64,000 nucleotides of DNA from CAJCJE01 sp963818685 (GTDB lineage: Bacteria > Actinomycetota > Actinomycetes > Mycobacteriales > Pseudonocardiaceae), in contig CAWFTJ010000003.1 of NCBI GenBank assembly GCA_963818685.1, positions 62,001-126,000 of the forward strand, in the 5' to 3' direction. Positions 1 to 8,878 of this stretch are shown one piece after another. Position 1 is the stretch's first letter. Each line of letters opens with the position of its first letter. Below the pieces are notes generated by a model. That model saw nothing but the letters and a program-made list of their open reading frames with translations. It was not told the DNA's origin and made no database searches. Both the position numbers and the translations under genes were made by a program.

Positions 1-208
1 GGTCGTTCTGGATCTGGCGCAGCACGTCCGCGATGTCCTCCGCGAGCGCGCCCATGGCCAGCGCGACGCCGATGGCCGCGTTGGCCTCCTCGGTGTCGGC
101 GTAGGCGACCAGCCTCGGGTCGGTTTTGCGTACCCGGGAGAAGTCGGCCAACCCGCTGGTCCCGTCATCGCCGGTGCGGGTGTAGATCTTGGTGAGGTGA
201 ACCGCCAT
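1..208 (-). CDS. ATP:cob(I)alamin adenosyltransferase, PduO type (partial, runs off the window)
   Basis: Only the first 69 residues are in the window. The ATG at 208 opens a protein with the typical PduO-family N-terminus, including the ATP-binding stretch YTRTGDDGTSGL (residues 9-20) and a following RVRKTDPR and EEANAAIG region. The family transfers the adenosyl group of ATP to cob(I)alamin, giving the adenosylcobalamin that the mutases MeaA and IcmA in this window need. It is divergent from murA with a 72-nt gap. The same divergent pair is known in Mycobacterium tuberculosis (Rv1314c/murA), which supports the call. The C-terminal part lies outside the window. Confidence 0.88.
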   Translation of the reverse strand, partial: MAVHLTKIYTRTGDDGTSGLADFSRVRKTDPRLVAYADTEEANAAIGVALAMGALAEDIADVLRQIQND

Positions 209-280
209 GGCCCCGAGCCTACGGCGTTGGCGGCGTCCGTACGATGCTGCGCGGACTTGGCAGATGAGGAGCGGACCAGC

Positions 281-1555
281 GTGAGTGAGCATTTCCGGGT
301 GCGGGGCGGCGCACGCCTACAGGGCGAGGTCGACGTGGTCGGCGCCAAGAACAGCGTATTGAAGCTGATGGCGGCCGCGTTGCTCGCGCAGGGGCGCACG
401 ACCCTGACCAACTGCCCGGAGATCCTGGACGTCCCGCTGATGGCCGAGGTGCTGCGCGGTATCGGCTGCACAGTGGTGATCGAGGGCGACAGGGTCGTCA
501 TCGACACGCCCGCCGAGCTGAACCACCGCGCGGACTCCGCGTCCATGGGCAAGCTGCGTGCGTCCGTGTGCGTGCTGGGGCCGCTGGTCGGCCGGTGCAA
601 GAAGGCGGTCGTTGCGCTGCCCGGCGGTGACGCGATCGGGTCACGGCCACTGGACATGCACCAGAACGGCCTGCGCCAGTTGGGCGCACACAGCGAGATC
701 GCGCACGGCTGCGTTGTCGCTGAGGCGGAGAACCTGCGCGGCGCGCAGATCTGGCTGGACTTCCCGAGCATGGGCGCGACCGAGAACATCCTGATGGCCG
801 CCGTGCTTGCCGAGGGCACCACGATCATCGACAACGCGGCGCGCGAGCCGGAGATCTCCGACCTGTGCACGATGTTGACGCAGATGGGCGCGAAGATCGA
901 GGGAGCCGGTACGTCCACGTTGACCGTGCACGGCGTGCCCGAGCTACACCCGGCCGGCACGCACCGGGTGATCGGCGACCGGATCGTCGGTGCGACCTGG
1001 GCCTTCGCCGCCGCCATGACCAGGGGCGACATCACCGTCAACGGCGTCGACCCGCACCATCTCGACCTGGTGCTTGAGAAGCTGCGGATGGCGGGTGCCG
1101 AGGTAAGCACCGGTGAACAGCGTTTCCGCGTCGTGCAGCACGACCGGCCCAAGGCGGTCGACTTCGTCACCCTGCCCTACCCGGGTTTCGCGACCGACCT
1201 ACAGCCCTTCGCGGTCGCGCTGACCGCGATCGCGGACGGCACGTCGATGATCACCGAGAACATCTACGAGTCCCGGTTCCGGTTCATCGAGGAGATGATG
1301 CGGCTCGGCGCGGACGCGCGCACCGACGGCCATCACGCCGTCGTGCGCGGTGTGCCGAGGCTGTCCAGCGCGCCGGTGTGGGCATCGGACATTCGTGCCG
1401 GTGTCGGTCTTGTCCTGGCCGGACTGTGTGCCGATGGTGTCACCGAGGTGTGGGACGTGTTCCACATCGACCGCGGCTACCCGAAGTTCGTGGAGAACAT
1501 GACCAAGCTGGGCGCGGACATCGCCCGGATCGCGTCGCCGCCCGAACGGGACTGA
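281..1555 (+). CDS. murA: UDP-N-acetylglucosamine 1-carboxyvinyltransferase MurA
   Basis: First committed step of peptidoglycan synthesis: transfers enolpyruvate from PEP to UDP-GlcNAc in the cytoplasm. GTG at 281 is chosen because GAGGAG lies just upstream and gives a 424-residue protein of normal family length; an upstream in-frame start at 197 would add 28 poorly conserved residues overlapping the divergent gene. KN at residues 23-24 matches the conserved substrate-binding pair. The active-site loop reads LPGGDAIGSRPLDMH, so residue 117 is Asp where most bacteria have the fosfomycin-reactive Cys; this is the mycobacterial form. The conserved C-terminal block FHIDRGYPKFVENM is present. Confidence 0.97.
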   Translation: MSEHFRVRGGARLQGEVDVVGAKNSVLKLMAAALLAQGRTTLTNCPEILDVPLMAEVLRGIGCTVVIEGDRVVIDTPAELNHRADSASMGKLRASVCVLGPLVGRCKKAVVALPGGDAIGSRPLDMHQNGLRQLGAHSEIAHGCVVAEAENLRGAQIWLDFPSMGATENILMAAVLAEGTTIIDNAAREPEISDLCTMLTQMGAKIEGAGTSTLTVHGVPELHPAGTHRVIGDRIVGATWAFAAAMTRGDITVNGVDPHHLDLVLEKLRMAGAEVSTGEQRFRVVQHDRPKAVDFVTLPYPGFATDLQPFAVALTAIADGTSMITENIYESRFRFIEEMMRLGADARTDGHHAVVRGVPRLSSAPVWASDIRAGVGLVLAGLCADGVTEVWDVFHIDRGYPKFVENMTKLGADIARIASPPERD

Positions 1556-1562
1556 GGCGCCC

Positions 1563-1901
1563 TTATTCGTGGTCGCCCTCGTGCAGGTGCAGGAGGGCGG
1601 CGGTGGCCGCGTCCATATCGGCGGGGAAGACCAGGATGCGCTGGCCGGTGCGGTCGTCGGTGGGCGCGGTGGTGGAGCGGATTCCGTTGCGCCGCAACTC
1701 CTCCCGCACGTACTGGGCCGCCTGGTGGGACGGAACGATCGCGATCTCCCTGAGCAGCCCGTAGTTGCCCGTCCTGCGGCCGCGCCAGCGGTACTGCCGT
1801 GGCCGCGCCGTGTCGCTGCCGTAGGACCACCGCAGCAATCCGGCGAACGCGGCGAGGACGCACAGCAGGATCAGCAGTGCCGAGGCGGACACGGGGAACA
1901 T
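1563..1901 (-). CDS. Small single-pass membrane protein, unknown function
   Basis: A 112-residue protein with one N-terminal hydrophobic segment (about residues 5-25, containing ALLILLCVLAAFAGLL), followed by a basic stretch (RPRQYRWRGRRTG) and a soluble tail of about 80 residues. The tail has an alternating pattern resembling a DUF2007-like signal-transducing fold (AAQYVREELRRNGIRST), but I cannot assign it to a family with confidence. Start ATG 1901 puts the membrane segment directly at the N-terminus; a longer reading frame to 2027 adds an unlikely basic extension. It is convergent with murA (7-nt gap) and divergent from meaA. No function is proposed. Confidence 0.7.
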   Translation of the reverse strand: MFPVSASALLILLCVLAAFAGLLRWSYGSDTARPRQYRWRGRRTGNYGLLREIAIVPSHQAAQYVREELRRNGIRSTTAPTDDRTGQRILVFPADMDAATAALLHLHEGDHE

Positions 1902-2032
1902 CTGTTCATGGTCTCGCGCCTGCCCTGGCAAAGCCAGTCTGACGAATGCGGGGCGTCGCCAAGCGGTCGCTGCCGCGCTGCCAAGTGCGGTGCACGATCG
2001 GGTGCCTGTGAGGAATCGCACGGGCACATCTT

Positions 2033-2048
2033 GTTACTCGTCAGTATC
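2033..2048. promoter_or_regulatory. GTTAC-N6-GTATC palindrome upstream of meaA
   Basis: GTTAC TCGTCA GTATC, 33 bases before the meaA start. It is a one-mismatch version of the GTTAC-N6-GTAAC inverted repeat found before the HADH and ccr genes (19241, 25942), and has the same right half as the epimerase/thiolase site at 27605. The size and symmetry suit a TetR-type operator. The binding protein is inferred, not seen. Confidence 0.55.
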
Positions 2049-2080
2049 ATCATGGGTCAAGCCGGTTAACGGAGGTTCAC

Positions 2081-4109
2081 ATGCCGTACCCGACAGACCA
2101 TGACCGCGATCGCCCCTGGGTGATGCGCACTTATGCCGGCCATTCCTCGGCGGCGGCGTCCAACGCGCTCTACCGCAGGAACATCGCCAAGGGACAGACC
2201 GGCCTCTCGGTGGCGTTCGACCTGCCCACCCAGACCGGCTACGACCCGGACTCCGAACTGGCCATCGGCGAGGTCGGCAAGGTCGGCGTGCCGGTCAGCC
2301 ACATCGGCGACATGCGCCAGCTCTTCGACGGCATCCCGCTGGCCGGGGCCAACACCTCGATGACCATCAACGCGACCGCCATGTGGCTGCTCGCCCTCTA
2401 TGTCGGCGTCGCGCAGGAACAGGCCGAGGCGGAGGGCGCGGACCAGCAGGCGGTACTGGCCAAGCTGGCCGGAACCACCCAGAACGACATCATCAAGGAG
2501 TACCTGTCCCGCGGCACCTACGTCTTCCCGCCAGGACCGAGCCTGCGGCTGATCGCGGACATGATCGCCTGGACGGTCACGAACGTGCCGCGCTGGAACC
2601 CGATCAACATCTGTAGCTACCACCTCCAGGAGGCGGGCGCGACGCCGACCCAGGAGGTCGCCTACTCGATCAGCACCGCGATCGCCGTCCTGGACGCGGT
2701 GTTCGACAGCGGCCAGGTCCCGCAGGACCGACGGGCCGATGTGGTCGCGCGGATGTCGTTCTTCGTCAACGCGGGCGTGCGGTTCGTCGAAGAGATGTGC
2801 AAGATGCGCGCGTTCACCCAGCTCTGGGACGAACTGACCCGCGACCGCTACGGCATCACCGACGCGAAGGCGCGGCGGTTCCGCTACGGCGTCCAGGTCA
2901 ACTCGCTCGGCCTCACCGAGTCGCAGCCCGAGAACAACGTGCAGCGCATCGTGCTGGAGATGCTCGCGGTCACCCTCTCCCGAGGAGCGCGCGCCCGCGC
3001 CGTGCAGCTGCCGGCGTGGAACGAGGCGCTCGGCCTGCCCCGGCCCTGGGACCAGCAGTGGGGGCTGCGCATGCAGCAGGTGTTGGCCTACGAGACGGAT
3101 CTGCTTGAGTACGAGGACCTCTTCGACGGCTCACCCGTCGTCCGGGCCAAAGTGGACGAAATTCTGGAGGGTGCGCGTGCCGAGATCGACCGGGTCGCCG
3201 CCATGGGCGGCGCGGTCGCCGCTGTGGAGAGCGGCTACATGAAGTCGCAGCTGGTCAACTCGCTCGCGGAGCGGCGGCGCAGGATCGAATCCGGTGCGGA
3301 CGTGATCGTCGGCGTGAACAAGTTCGACACCACCGAGCCGAGCCCGTTGCAGGCCGAGGGCGCCAAGGCCATCGAGACCATCGATCCCGAGGTGGAAGCG
3401 GAGGCGATCGAACGGATCAGGCAGTGGCGCGCGCAGCGCGACAACGACGCGGTCGCACGTCGCCCTCGCCGACCTGCGCGATGCGGCGAAGACCGACACG
3501 AACCTGATGAACGCCACCATCGCCTGCGCGCGGGCCGGCGTGACCACCGGCGAATGGGCGGGCGCGCTGCGCGAGGTGTTCGGCGAGTACCGCGCCCCGA
3601 CCGGCGTTGCCGGCGCGAACCCGGGCGGCGAGGCCGCCGAGGAGATCGCGACCGTGCGGGAGAAGGTCAAGCTGGCCGGGGAGGCGATCGGTGAGCGGCT
3701 ACGCATCCTGGTCGGCAAGCCCGGCCTCGACGGCCACTCCAACGGCGCGGAACAGGTCGCGGTGCGTGCTCGCGACGTCGGTTTCGAGGTCATCTACCAG
3801 GGCATCCGGCTCACGCCCGCGCAGATCGTGGCCGCAGCAGTGCAGGAGGGCGTGCACGTGGTGGGGCTGTCCGTGCTGTCCGGTTCGCATATGGAGGTCG
3901 TGCCTGCGGTGCTGGCCGGACTGCGCGAGGCGGGCGCAGAGGACATTCCGGTGATCGTGGGCGGCATCGTGCCGCCAGACGACGCGGCCGCACTGCGTGC
4001 CAAGGGCGTCGCCCGGGTTTTCACCCCGAAGGACTACCGATTGACCGAGATGATGGCCGAAATCGTCGATGTCGTGCTTGAGTCGCACGGACTACCGTCG
4101 AGTACATGA
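2081..4109 (+). CDS. meaA: MeaA-type coenzyme B12-dependent acyl-CoA mutase, interrupted by a one-base frameshift
   Basis: Starts at ATG 2081 behind GGAGG. The first reading frame (to about 3460) is the TIM-barrel catalytic domain, with MRTYAGHSSA, SVAFDLPTQTGYDPD and YHLQEAGATPTQE typical of the MeaA/ethylmalonyl-CoA mutase branch rather than methylmalonyl-CoA mutase. The second frame, open from 3507 to 4109, carries the linker and the B12-binding domain (GKPGLDGHSNGAEQ supplies the DxH cobalt ligand; GLSVLSGSH; VIVGGIVP). Homology passes from one frame to the other at about 3458-3461, where a single extra base lies after codon CGT. Removing it gives one 675-residue protein, normal for MeaA. 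As written, frame 1 runs on out of register to a stop at 3694. Its stop overlaps the next gene (ATGA). The enzyme rearranges ethylmalonyl-CoA to methylsuccinyl-CoA in the ethylmalonyl-CoA route. Confidence 0.9.
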
Positions 4110-4879
4110 CCGAGTATGAGCACATCCTGCTCAAACGCGACGGTGACACGGCCACGATCACCATGAACCGGCCCGCCCGGCGCAACGCCCTGTCCGCCGA
4201 GCACCTCGCTGAGCTGCTCAACGCGTTCCGCGCGGTCGGGGAGTCGGACGCGACCGGGATCGTGCTGGCCGGGGCTGGGCCGGTGTTCTCGGCAGGCCAC
4301 GATTTCGCCGACGTCGCCGCGCGCGACCTGCTCGGCGTGCGCGAACTGCTCACGTTGTGCACCGAGGTCATGCGCACCATCGAGGACGTGCCGCAGGTCG
4401 TCGTCGCGCGCGTGCACGGCCTGGCCACCGCGGCAGGCGCGCAACTGGTCGCCTCCTGTGACCTGGCCGTCGCAGCGCAATCGGCCGGTTTCGCGCTGCC
4501 CGGCGGCAAGGGCGGCTGGTTCTGCCACACGCCCGCCGTGCCGGTCGCGCGCGCCATCGGCCGCAAACGCCTGCTGGAAATGGCACTCACCGGCGACGTC
4601 ATCGGCGCGGCAACGGCGCAGCAGTGGGGCCTGATCAACTACGTCGTGCCGGACGACCAGCTCGACGACGCCGTCATGGCCCTGCTGGCCAGGGCGACCA
4701 GGGGCAGCAGAGCGAGCAAGGCACTCGGCAAGCGCACCCTCTACGCCCAACTGGACCGGCCGGAGGCCGACGCGTACGCGATCGCGGTCGAGGTGATGGC
4801 CGCGGCCTCCCAACTCCCCGGCGCCCGCGAGGGCATGGCCGCATTCCTGGAGAAGCGCCACGCCAACTGGCCCGACTGA
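4106..4879 (+). CDS. Enoyl-CoA hydratase/isomerase family protein
   Basis: 257 residues of the crotonase fold. Visible signatures are the N-terminal MNRPARRNALSAE, the oxyanion segment FSAGHDFADV, and GLATAAGAQLVASCDLAVA with the second oxyanion Gly. It resembles the ECHDC3-like subgroup. Crotonases usually carry catalytic Glu residues near positions corresponding to AGAQLVAS and PGGKGGWF; here these positions are not obviously Glu, so the exact reaction (hydratase, isomerase or other) is uncertain. The start overlaps the meaA stop by 4 nt (ATGA), so the two are translationally coupled and likely share the 2033 operator. A role in crotonyl-/acyl-CoA metabolism beside the B12 mutase is inferred. 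Confidence 0.85.
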   Translation: MTEYEHILLKRDGDTATITMNRPARRNALSAEHLAELLNAFRAVGESDATGIVLAGAGPVFSAGHDFADVAARDLLGVRELLTLCTEVMRTIEDVPQVVVARVHGLATAAGAQLVASCDLAVAAQSAGFALPGGKGGWFCHTPAVPVARAIGRKRLLEMALTGDVIGAATAQQWGLINYVVPDDQLDDAVMALLARATRGSRASKALGKRTLYAQLDRPEADAYAIAVEVMAAASQLPGAREGMAAFLEKRHANWPD

Positions 4880-4931
4880 CGGCGGCAACACGCAACGTGG
4901 GCCAGGATGGGCTACGACGGGGGAGGGCCAC

Positions 4932-5519
4932 ATGCGGCGGATCGGACTGACGCTGGTCGCCTGTTGCGCACTGGCCGCGCTCACCGCGTGCGGCGGCTCG
5001 GCCGCCCCACCGCCCAAACCGGCACCGTCGGTCCCGACCATGGTCGACGACCCGATCGACCTCAGCGGCATCGCCGGCAAACCGTGCACCATGCTGCGCG
5101 CCGACCAACTCGCCCAGTTCCACATCGTCGCCGCCGGCACGACGAGCACCAGCCCGCTGAGCACCTCGGCAGGCTCGCCCGTCTGCACCTGGCAGCCCTC
5201 GCGCAACACCGAACCGGTCTACGCGGCAGGCGTGGACCAGCACTCCGGCGGCCTCGACGCGCTCTACCGGCGCCGCGCGAGCCTGCCGGTGTTCCAGCCG
5301 TTCGCCGAGTCCGGCTATCCCGGCGTCAACACCGCGACCAGCACCAACGTACTCGCGCACGGCCGGTGCACGGTCCAGATCGAGGTCGCCGAGGGCGTAC
5401 TGCTCGACGTCGCCGTGACCGTCCGTGACTCCCAGGCACCCGACTACACCGATCCGTGCCAGGACGCGCAGTCCTTCGCCGCCGCGATCATCGCGAACTC
5501 CCAGGGCCAACAACCCTGA
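4932..5519 (+). CDS. DUF3558-type lipoprotein
   Basis: 195 residues. The signal peptide ends in the lipobox LTAC (Cys about residue 20), followed by a Pro-rich linker and a domain with the DUF3558 pattern: GKPCTMLRADQL, VCTWQPS, GRCTVQIEVAEG and a final DPCQDAQSFAAAI. The spaced Cys residues probably form disulfides outside the membrane. Function of the family is unknown; it is numerous in Pseudonocardiaceae and four such proteins occur in this window. GGGAGG precedes ATG 4932. It is 52 nt after the enoyl-CoA hydratase and may be transcribed with it. Confidence 0.85.
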   Translation: MRRIGLTLVACCALAALTACGGSAAPPPKPAPSVPTMVDDPIDLSGIAGKPCTMLRADQLAQFHIVAAGTTSTSPLSTSAGSPVCTWQPSRNTEPVYAAGVDQHSGGLDALYRRRASLPVFQPFAESGYPGVNTATSTNVLAHGRCTVQIEVAEGVLLDVAVTVRDSQAPDYTDPCQDAQSFAAAIIANSQGQQP

Positions 5520-5598
5520 TCCGTGTCAAAACCCGGCCCCGGCGCCGACCAACGGCTGACAGTTCGCCGAACCAACGCGTCGAATGGAGACCCGCACG

Positions 5599-6255
5599 AT
5601 GAGCACGGTCATTTCCGCGGACGGCACCATCGTCGACTACGAGCGCTTCGGCGCGGGGCCGGCCGTGATCTTCATCGGCGCCACCCAGTACCGCGGCATC
5701 GACCCGGTCACCACCAGGACCGCCCAGGAACTGGCCGAGAAAGGCTTCACCACGATCGACTACGACCGGCGCAGCCGAGGCGCCTCCGGCGACACCGCGC
5801 CCTACGCGTTGGACCGCGCCCTACGCGCTGGACCGCGCCCTACGCGCTGGACCGCGCACGTCGACGCGATGCGCGCCCTGCTCGCCGAGGGCAAGCACGA
5901 GGAGATCGTGCGGTACAACATGACCGAGGTCATCGGCATACCGGAACGGCTGGTCGACGGCATGGCGCAGGACCCAAGCCGGGCCGGGTTCGTCGCGGTC
6001 GCGCCTACGATCATCTACGACGTTGCGAACAGCAACGACGTCAACACCGACCCGGACTGGAAGTCCCGCTGGGCAAAGGTGACCGTGCCGACCATCGTCT
6101 TCTCCGGTGAGGCGACCTTCCCCGGCATGCCGGAAGCCGCCGACGCGACCGCGGCGGCCCTGCCGAACGCGACCCGACGGGTCATCACCGGCGAGGGCCA
6201 CGGTCCCAGCACCGCAAGCATCCTCCCACTCCTGCTCGCCTTCCTCCGCAGCTGA
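5599..6255 (+). CDS. Alpha/beta-hydrolase fold protein lacking the nucleophile region
   Basis: The N-terminal half fits a small alpha/beta hydrolase (DGTIVDYERFG, GPAVIFIG, TIDYDRRSRGASGDTAPY), and the C-terminal half also fits (VTVPTIVFSGEATFPGMPEAA, VITGEGHGPS with the expected catalytic His). Between them, the segment that should contain the Gly-x-Ser-x-Gly nucleophile elbow, roughly 60-70 residues, is absent. In its place are three tandem 19-nt repeats (5799-5855), read as ALDRALRAGPRPTRW. The protein is therefore only about 218 residues and should be catalytically dead as a serine hydrolase. Start 5599 is preferred over ATG 5584 because GGAG lies upstream of it. It is probably a decaying gene although the frame is open. 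Confidence 0.75.
   Translation: MSTVISADGTIVDYERFGAGPAVIFIGATQYRGIDPVTTRTAQELAEKGFTTIDYDRRSRGASGDTAPYALDRALRAGPRPTRWTAHVDAMRALLAEGKHEEIVRYNMTEVIGIPERLVDGMAQDPSRAGFVAVAPTIIYDVANSNDVNTDPDWKSRWAKVTVPTIVFSGEATFPGMPEAADATAAALPNATRRVITGEGHGPSTASILPLLLAFLRS
5799..5855. repeat. Three tandem 19-nt repeats inside the hydrolase gene
   Basis: Three head-to-tail copies of GCCCTACGCG(T/C)TGGACCGC (5799-5817, 5818-5836, 5837-5855) with one base differing in the first copy. Nineteen is not a multiple of three, so each copy is read in a different frame. The repeats sit exactly where the hydrolase nucleophile segment is missing, so they mark the deletion or rearrangement point. Confidence 0.95.
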
Positions 6256-6270
6256 ATCCCTAGTTGACCC

Positions 6271-8100
6271 CTATTTGACGCACGGAATTCCGCCGCCGGA
6301 GATGCTGCTCATCGGGTTGGTGTCCGCGTCGTTGTTGCCGTTGTTGTCCGGTGGGGGCTGCGACGGCAACGGCCCGACGCTCGTCGGCGATGTGCTGCCC
6401 GTCGAACCCGAGGCGAGGCCCTTTGGCATGCTGAAGTCCCTGCCCAGAATGACGCGCACGTGTCCGGCCGGGATCGCGCTGTCGTGCATGGGCGTCAGCC
6501 CCAGCGCGTCGGCCACCGCGCTCGCGGCCGAGGAGTCGGTGCCGTACTCCACCACCGATGTCGCCCTGGTCGCCACCGTGGTCGTGGTGCCCTTGGTGAA
6601 ACCCCTTGTGCCCAAGGCGGTTTCCACCTTTTCCGCCTCGTGCGCGACACCCGACGCGTTCTCAACGTCGATCGTGCCGGCGGGTGGTGGGCCGCTCGGC
6701 GTTGTCGTCGTCGGGGCCGTGCTCGTGCCGCTCGGCGTCGTCGCACCAGAACCGCCGCCGATCAGCGACTGCACATCCGCCTGCACCGAGGGAAGGCTCA
6801 CCATGTTCACGTCGCCGATGCTGCCGCCGAGGTTGGCGTAACTGGCGATCGGCACGGTGTGGAAGGTGATGTTGCCACTGGTCAGGTTGTCCGCCTCACC
6901 GGCGAACTTGATCAGATCGAAGCCCACGTCCACGGCGATGTTCTGCTCGGCGACGTCGAGGATCTGGGTCAGCTTGGTCGGATTCGCGAACGTGCCGCCC
7001 TGCTTCAGCTTGTAGGCAAGGGAAGCGATGAACGCCTGCTGCCGCCGTTCCCGGTCCAGGTCGGTGAAGTTGTTGTAGTAGTAGTCGCCCTTGACGTTGT
7101 CCCTGCGCTGCCGGACGAACGCCAGCGACTGCGACGGGTTGAGCTGCACCATGCCGGCCGGGAAGTTCGCGCCGGAGTACGTGTCCTGGGTGGCCTTCTG
7201 CAGGCACACCGTGACCGGCTGCACGACATTCGCGATCTCGAAGAACGCGACCAGGGTGACCTCGATGAAATGGTCGATCGGGATGCCGCCGAGGAACTGG
7301 CTGACCGTGCGCATCTCCTCCTCGCGCCCTGCGTCGCGGCTCTGCTGTTCCAGCGCGGTCCCGGTCACGCCCTGCTTCACCAGTTTCCTGCGCTCCTGGT
7401 CGAAGGCGAGGCCGTAGCCCTGCTTGATCTTCTCCTTGCAGGTGCCGTCCGGGCAGCCCGGCAGGTTGACGTAGTCGTCGCGCGGGATGGAGATCTCGGT
7501 CGCCTGCCCGTGCGCCGGCACGTGCAGCAACATCAGCACGTTCGCGTTCTCGCCGCCGTTGCTCTGGTCGCCCGCGTGCAACGCGTCGTAGATGTCCTGC
7601 GGCAACGGGTTGCCGTTCTCGTCGAGCCGGGTGTCCAGGCCCATGATGAGGATGTTGGTGTCGCCGTTCAGCGAGGACTTCACGCCGCTCGCGTTCTTCG
7701 CGTCGGACCGGTGCACGTTGTTGTTGAAGGTCGTGTAGGTCGCCCACGCGTACCCGGTCAGGCCGAGCACGAGCAACGACACCAGCCCGAGGACGCTGTA
7801 CCCGGTCACCAGCCCCCACCGCCGTCGACGTCGCGGCGGCTCGACCAACTCGGCTGCCGACGCGGCCGGCATGCGGCTCGGCACGGCCCGGGTCGCCTCG
7901 TCCCGACCCTGCACAGCGCGGTCCCGACCCCGCACGGCACGCGTCGGCTCATCGCCCGGGTCCCCGTCCTCGTCCGGCCAGGCGGGCTCGTCCCTCGGTA
8001 GCCCGATGGGATCGGTCCGCCCCAGGTCGTCCGGTCGGGACTGCCGGGACTGTGGGGAGCGGCGCCAACCGGCTCTGTCCCCGTTGTCGTCCTCGTCCAC
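6271..8100 (-). CDS. LytR-CpsA-Psr (LCP) family protein with C-terminal LytR_C domain
   Basis: 609 residues from GTG 8100, chosen for the GAGGAG seven bases upstream; longer frames read into low-complexity sequence. Order: a charged cytoplasmic N-terminus of about 90 residues, basic RRRRRRWG, one membrane helix (VLGLVSLLVLGLTGYAW), the LCP catalytic domain with NILIMGLDTR and SIPRDDYVNLPG (the Arg-Asp residues that bind pyrophosphate), FVRQRRD, and a C-terminal LytR_C domain (GTIDVENASGVAHEAEKV to RVILGRDF). LCP enzymes attach arabinogalactan or other glycopolymers to peptidoglycan at the outer face of the membrane. It is convergent with the hydrolase gene and downstream of the Nudix gene. 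Confidence 0.93.
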   Translation of the reverse strand: MDEDDNGDRAGWRRSPQSRQSRPDDLGRTDPIGLPRDEPAWPDEDGDPGDEPTRAVRGRDRAVQGRDEATRAVPSRMPAASAAELVEPPRRRRRWGLVTGYSVLGLVSLLVLGLTGYAWATYTTFNNNVHRSDAKNASGVKSSLNGDTNILIMGLDTRLDENGNPLPQDIYDALHAGDQSNGGENANVLMLLHVPAHGQATEISIPRDDYVNLPGCPDGTCKEKIKQGYGLAFDQERRKLVKQGVTGTALEQQSRDAGREEEMRTVSQFLGGIPIDHFIEVTLVAFFEIANVVQPVTVCLQKATQDTYSGANFPAGMVQLNPSQSLAFVRQRRDNVKGDYYYNNFTDLDRERRQQAFIASLAYKLKQGGTFANPTKLTQILDVAEQNIAVDVGFDLIKFAGEADNLTSGNITFHTVPIASYANLGGSIGDVNMVSLPSVQADVQSLIGGGSGATTPSGTSTAPTTTTPSGPPPAGTIDVENASGVAHEAEKVETALGTRGFTKGTTTTVATRATSVVEYGTDSSAASAVADALGLTPMHDSAIPAGHVRVILGRDFSMPKGLASGSTGSTSPTSVGPLPSQPPPDNNGNNDADTNPMSSISGGGIPCVK

Positions 8101-8270
8101 CTGCGCTCCTCGCTGTTCTGCCGATGGACGTTTCGGTCGCGTCGATGGTTGCTCGGTATCGTCGCTTCCGGATTGTTGCGTCCCGGTGTGCTCAGCGATT
8201 GTCGCTGAAACACTTGCGCAAACATGTAACAATACCGGCCGAACAGGACCAACTGGACAGCGAGCGCGGC

Positions 8271-8819
8271 TCAGTGGCGTTCGTGCAGCAGCAACAGCGC
8301 GTACGCGGCGATCGACTGGGCGTCGGTGATCTCGCCGTTGGTCATCATCGACTCGACCTTCGCCCGGCTGAACCACGCCGACCGCATGTCCTGCTCCTCC
8401 AGTTCACGCTCGGGCGGGCCGGCCGTCAAACCCGTCGCCAGGAACACCTGGCCCCGCTGGCTGGACATGCCCGGCGCGACGTCGAGCAGCCCGATCCGTC
8501 TCATCACCTCGGCCCGCAGCCCGGTCTCCTCGCGCAACTCCCGCCGCGCCAGTTCAAGCGGATCCGTGTCCACCCGGTTCGGCGCGGTACCCTGCGGGAA
8601 CTCCCAACGGCGCAGCCCCAGCGGGTAGCGGAACTGCTCGACGAGGTGCAGCCGATCCCCGTCCAACGGGATGACCAGCGCATAGTCCGGCTTGTCCACC
8701 ACGCCGTAGATCCCGGTCGACCCGTCCGGCCGCACGATCGAGTCCTCGCGCAGGCGCATCCACGGGTTGGCGTAGATCTCGCGCGAACCCCTCGCTTCCA
8801 TGTCACGATCCTGCCGCAC
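8271..8819 (-). CDS. Nudix hydrolase, ADP-ribose pyrophosphatase-like
   Basis: 182 residues. GTG 8819 is chosen because GGAGGAG lies at good spacing; an internal ATG six codons later has no such site. The Nudix box is represented by RRELREETGLRAE (metal-binding REUxEExGU core), while the first half of the box is divergent (no Glu at the usual place). YGVVDKPDYALVIPLDGDRL and EQFRYPLGLRRWEFPQGT resemble the ADP-ribose/ sugar-nucleotide branch. The exact substrate cannot be read from the sequence. It is divergent from nucS with about 60 bases between starts. Confidence 0.9.
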   Translation of the reverse strand: MRQDRDMEARGSREIYANPWMRLREDSIVRPDGSTGIYGVVDKPDYALVIPLDGDRLHLVEQFRYPLGLRRWEFPQGTAPNRVDTDPLELARRELREETGLRAEVMRRIGLLDVAPGMSSQRGQVFLATGLTAGPPERELEEQDMRSAWFSRAKVESMMTNGEITDAQSIAAYALLLLHERH

Positions 8820-8878
8820 CCGATCTCCTCCGCCGCGCCGGGCGCCTCCGGTATCAAGGGCTCGTCTACCCTTGCCGG

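Noticed and set aside
1902..2080. Possible cobalamin riboswitch upstream of the B12-dependent genes
   Set aside because: The upstream regions of meaA, icmA and the adenosyltransferase lack a B12-box-like conserved core and are too short for the element.
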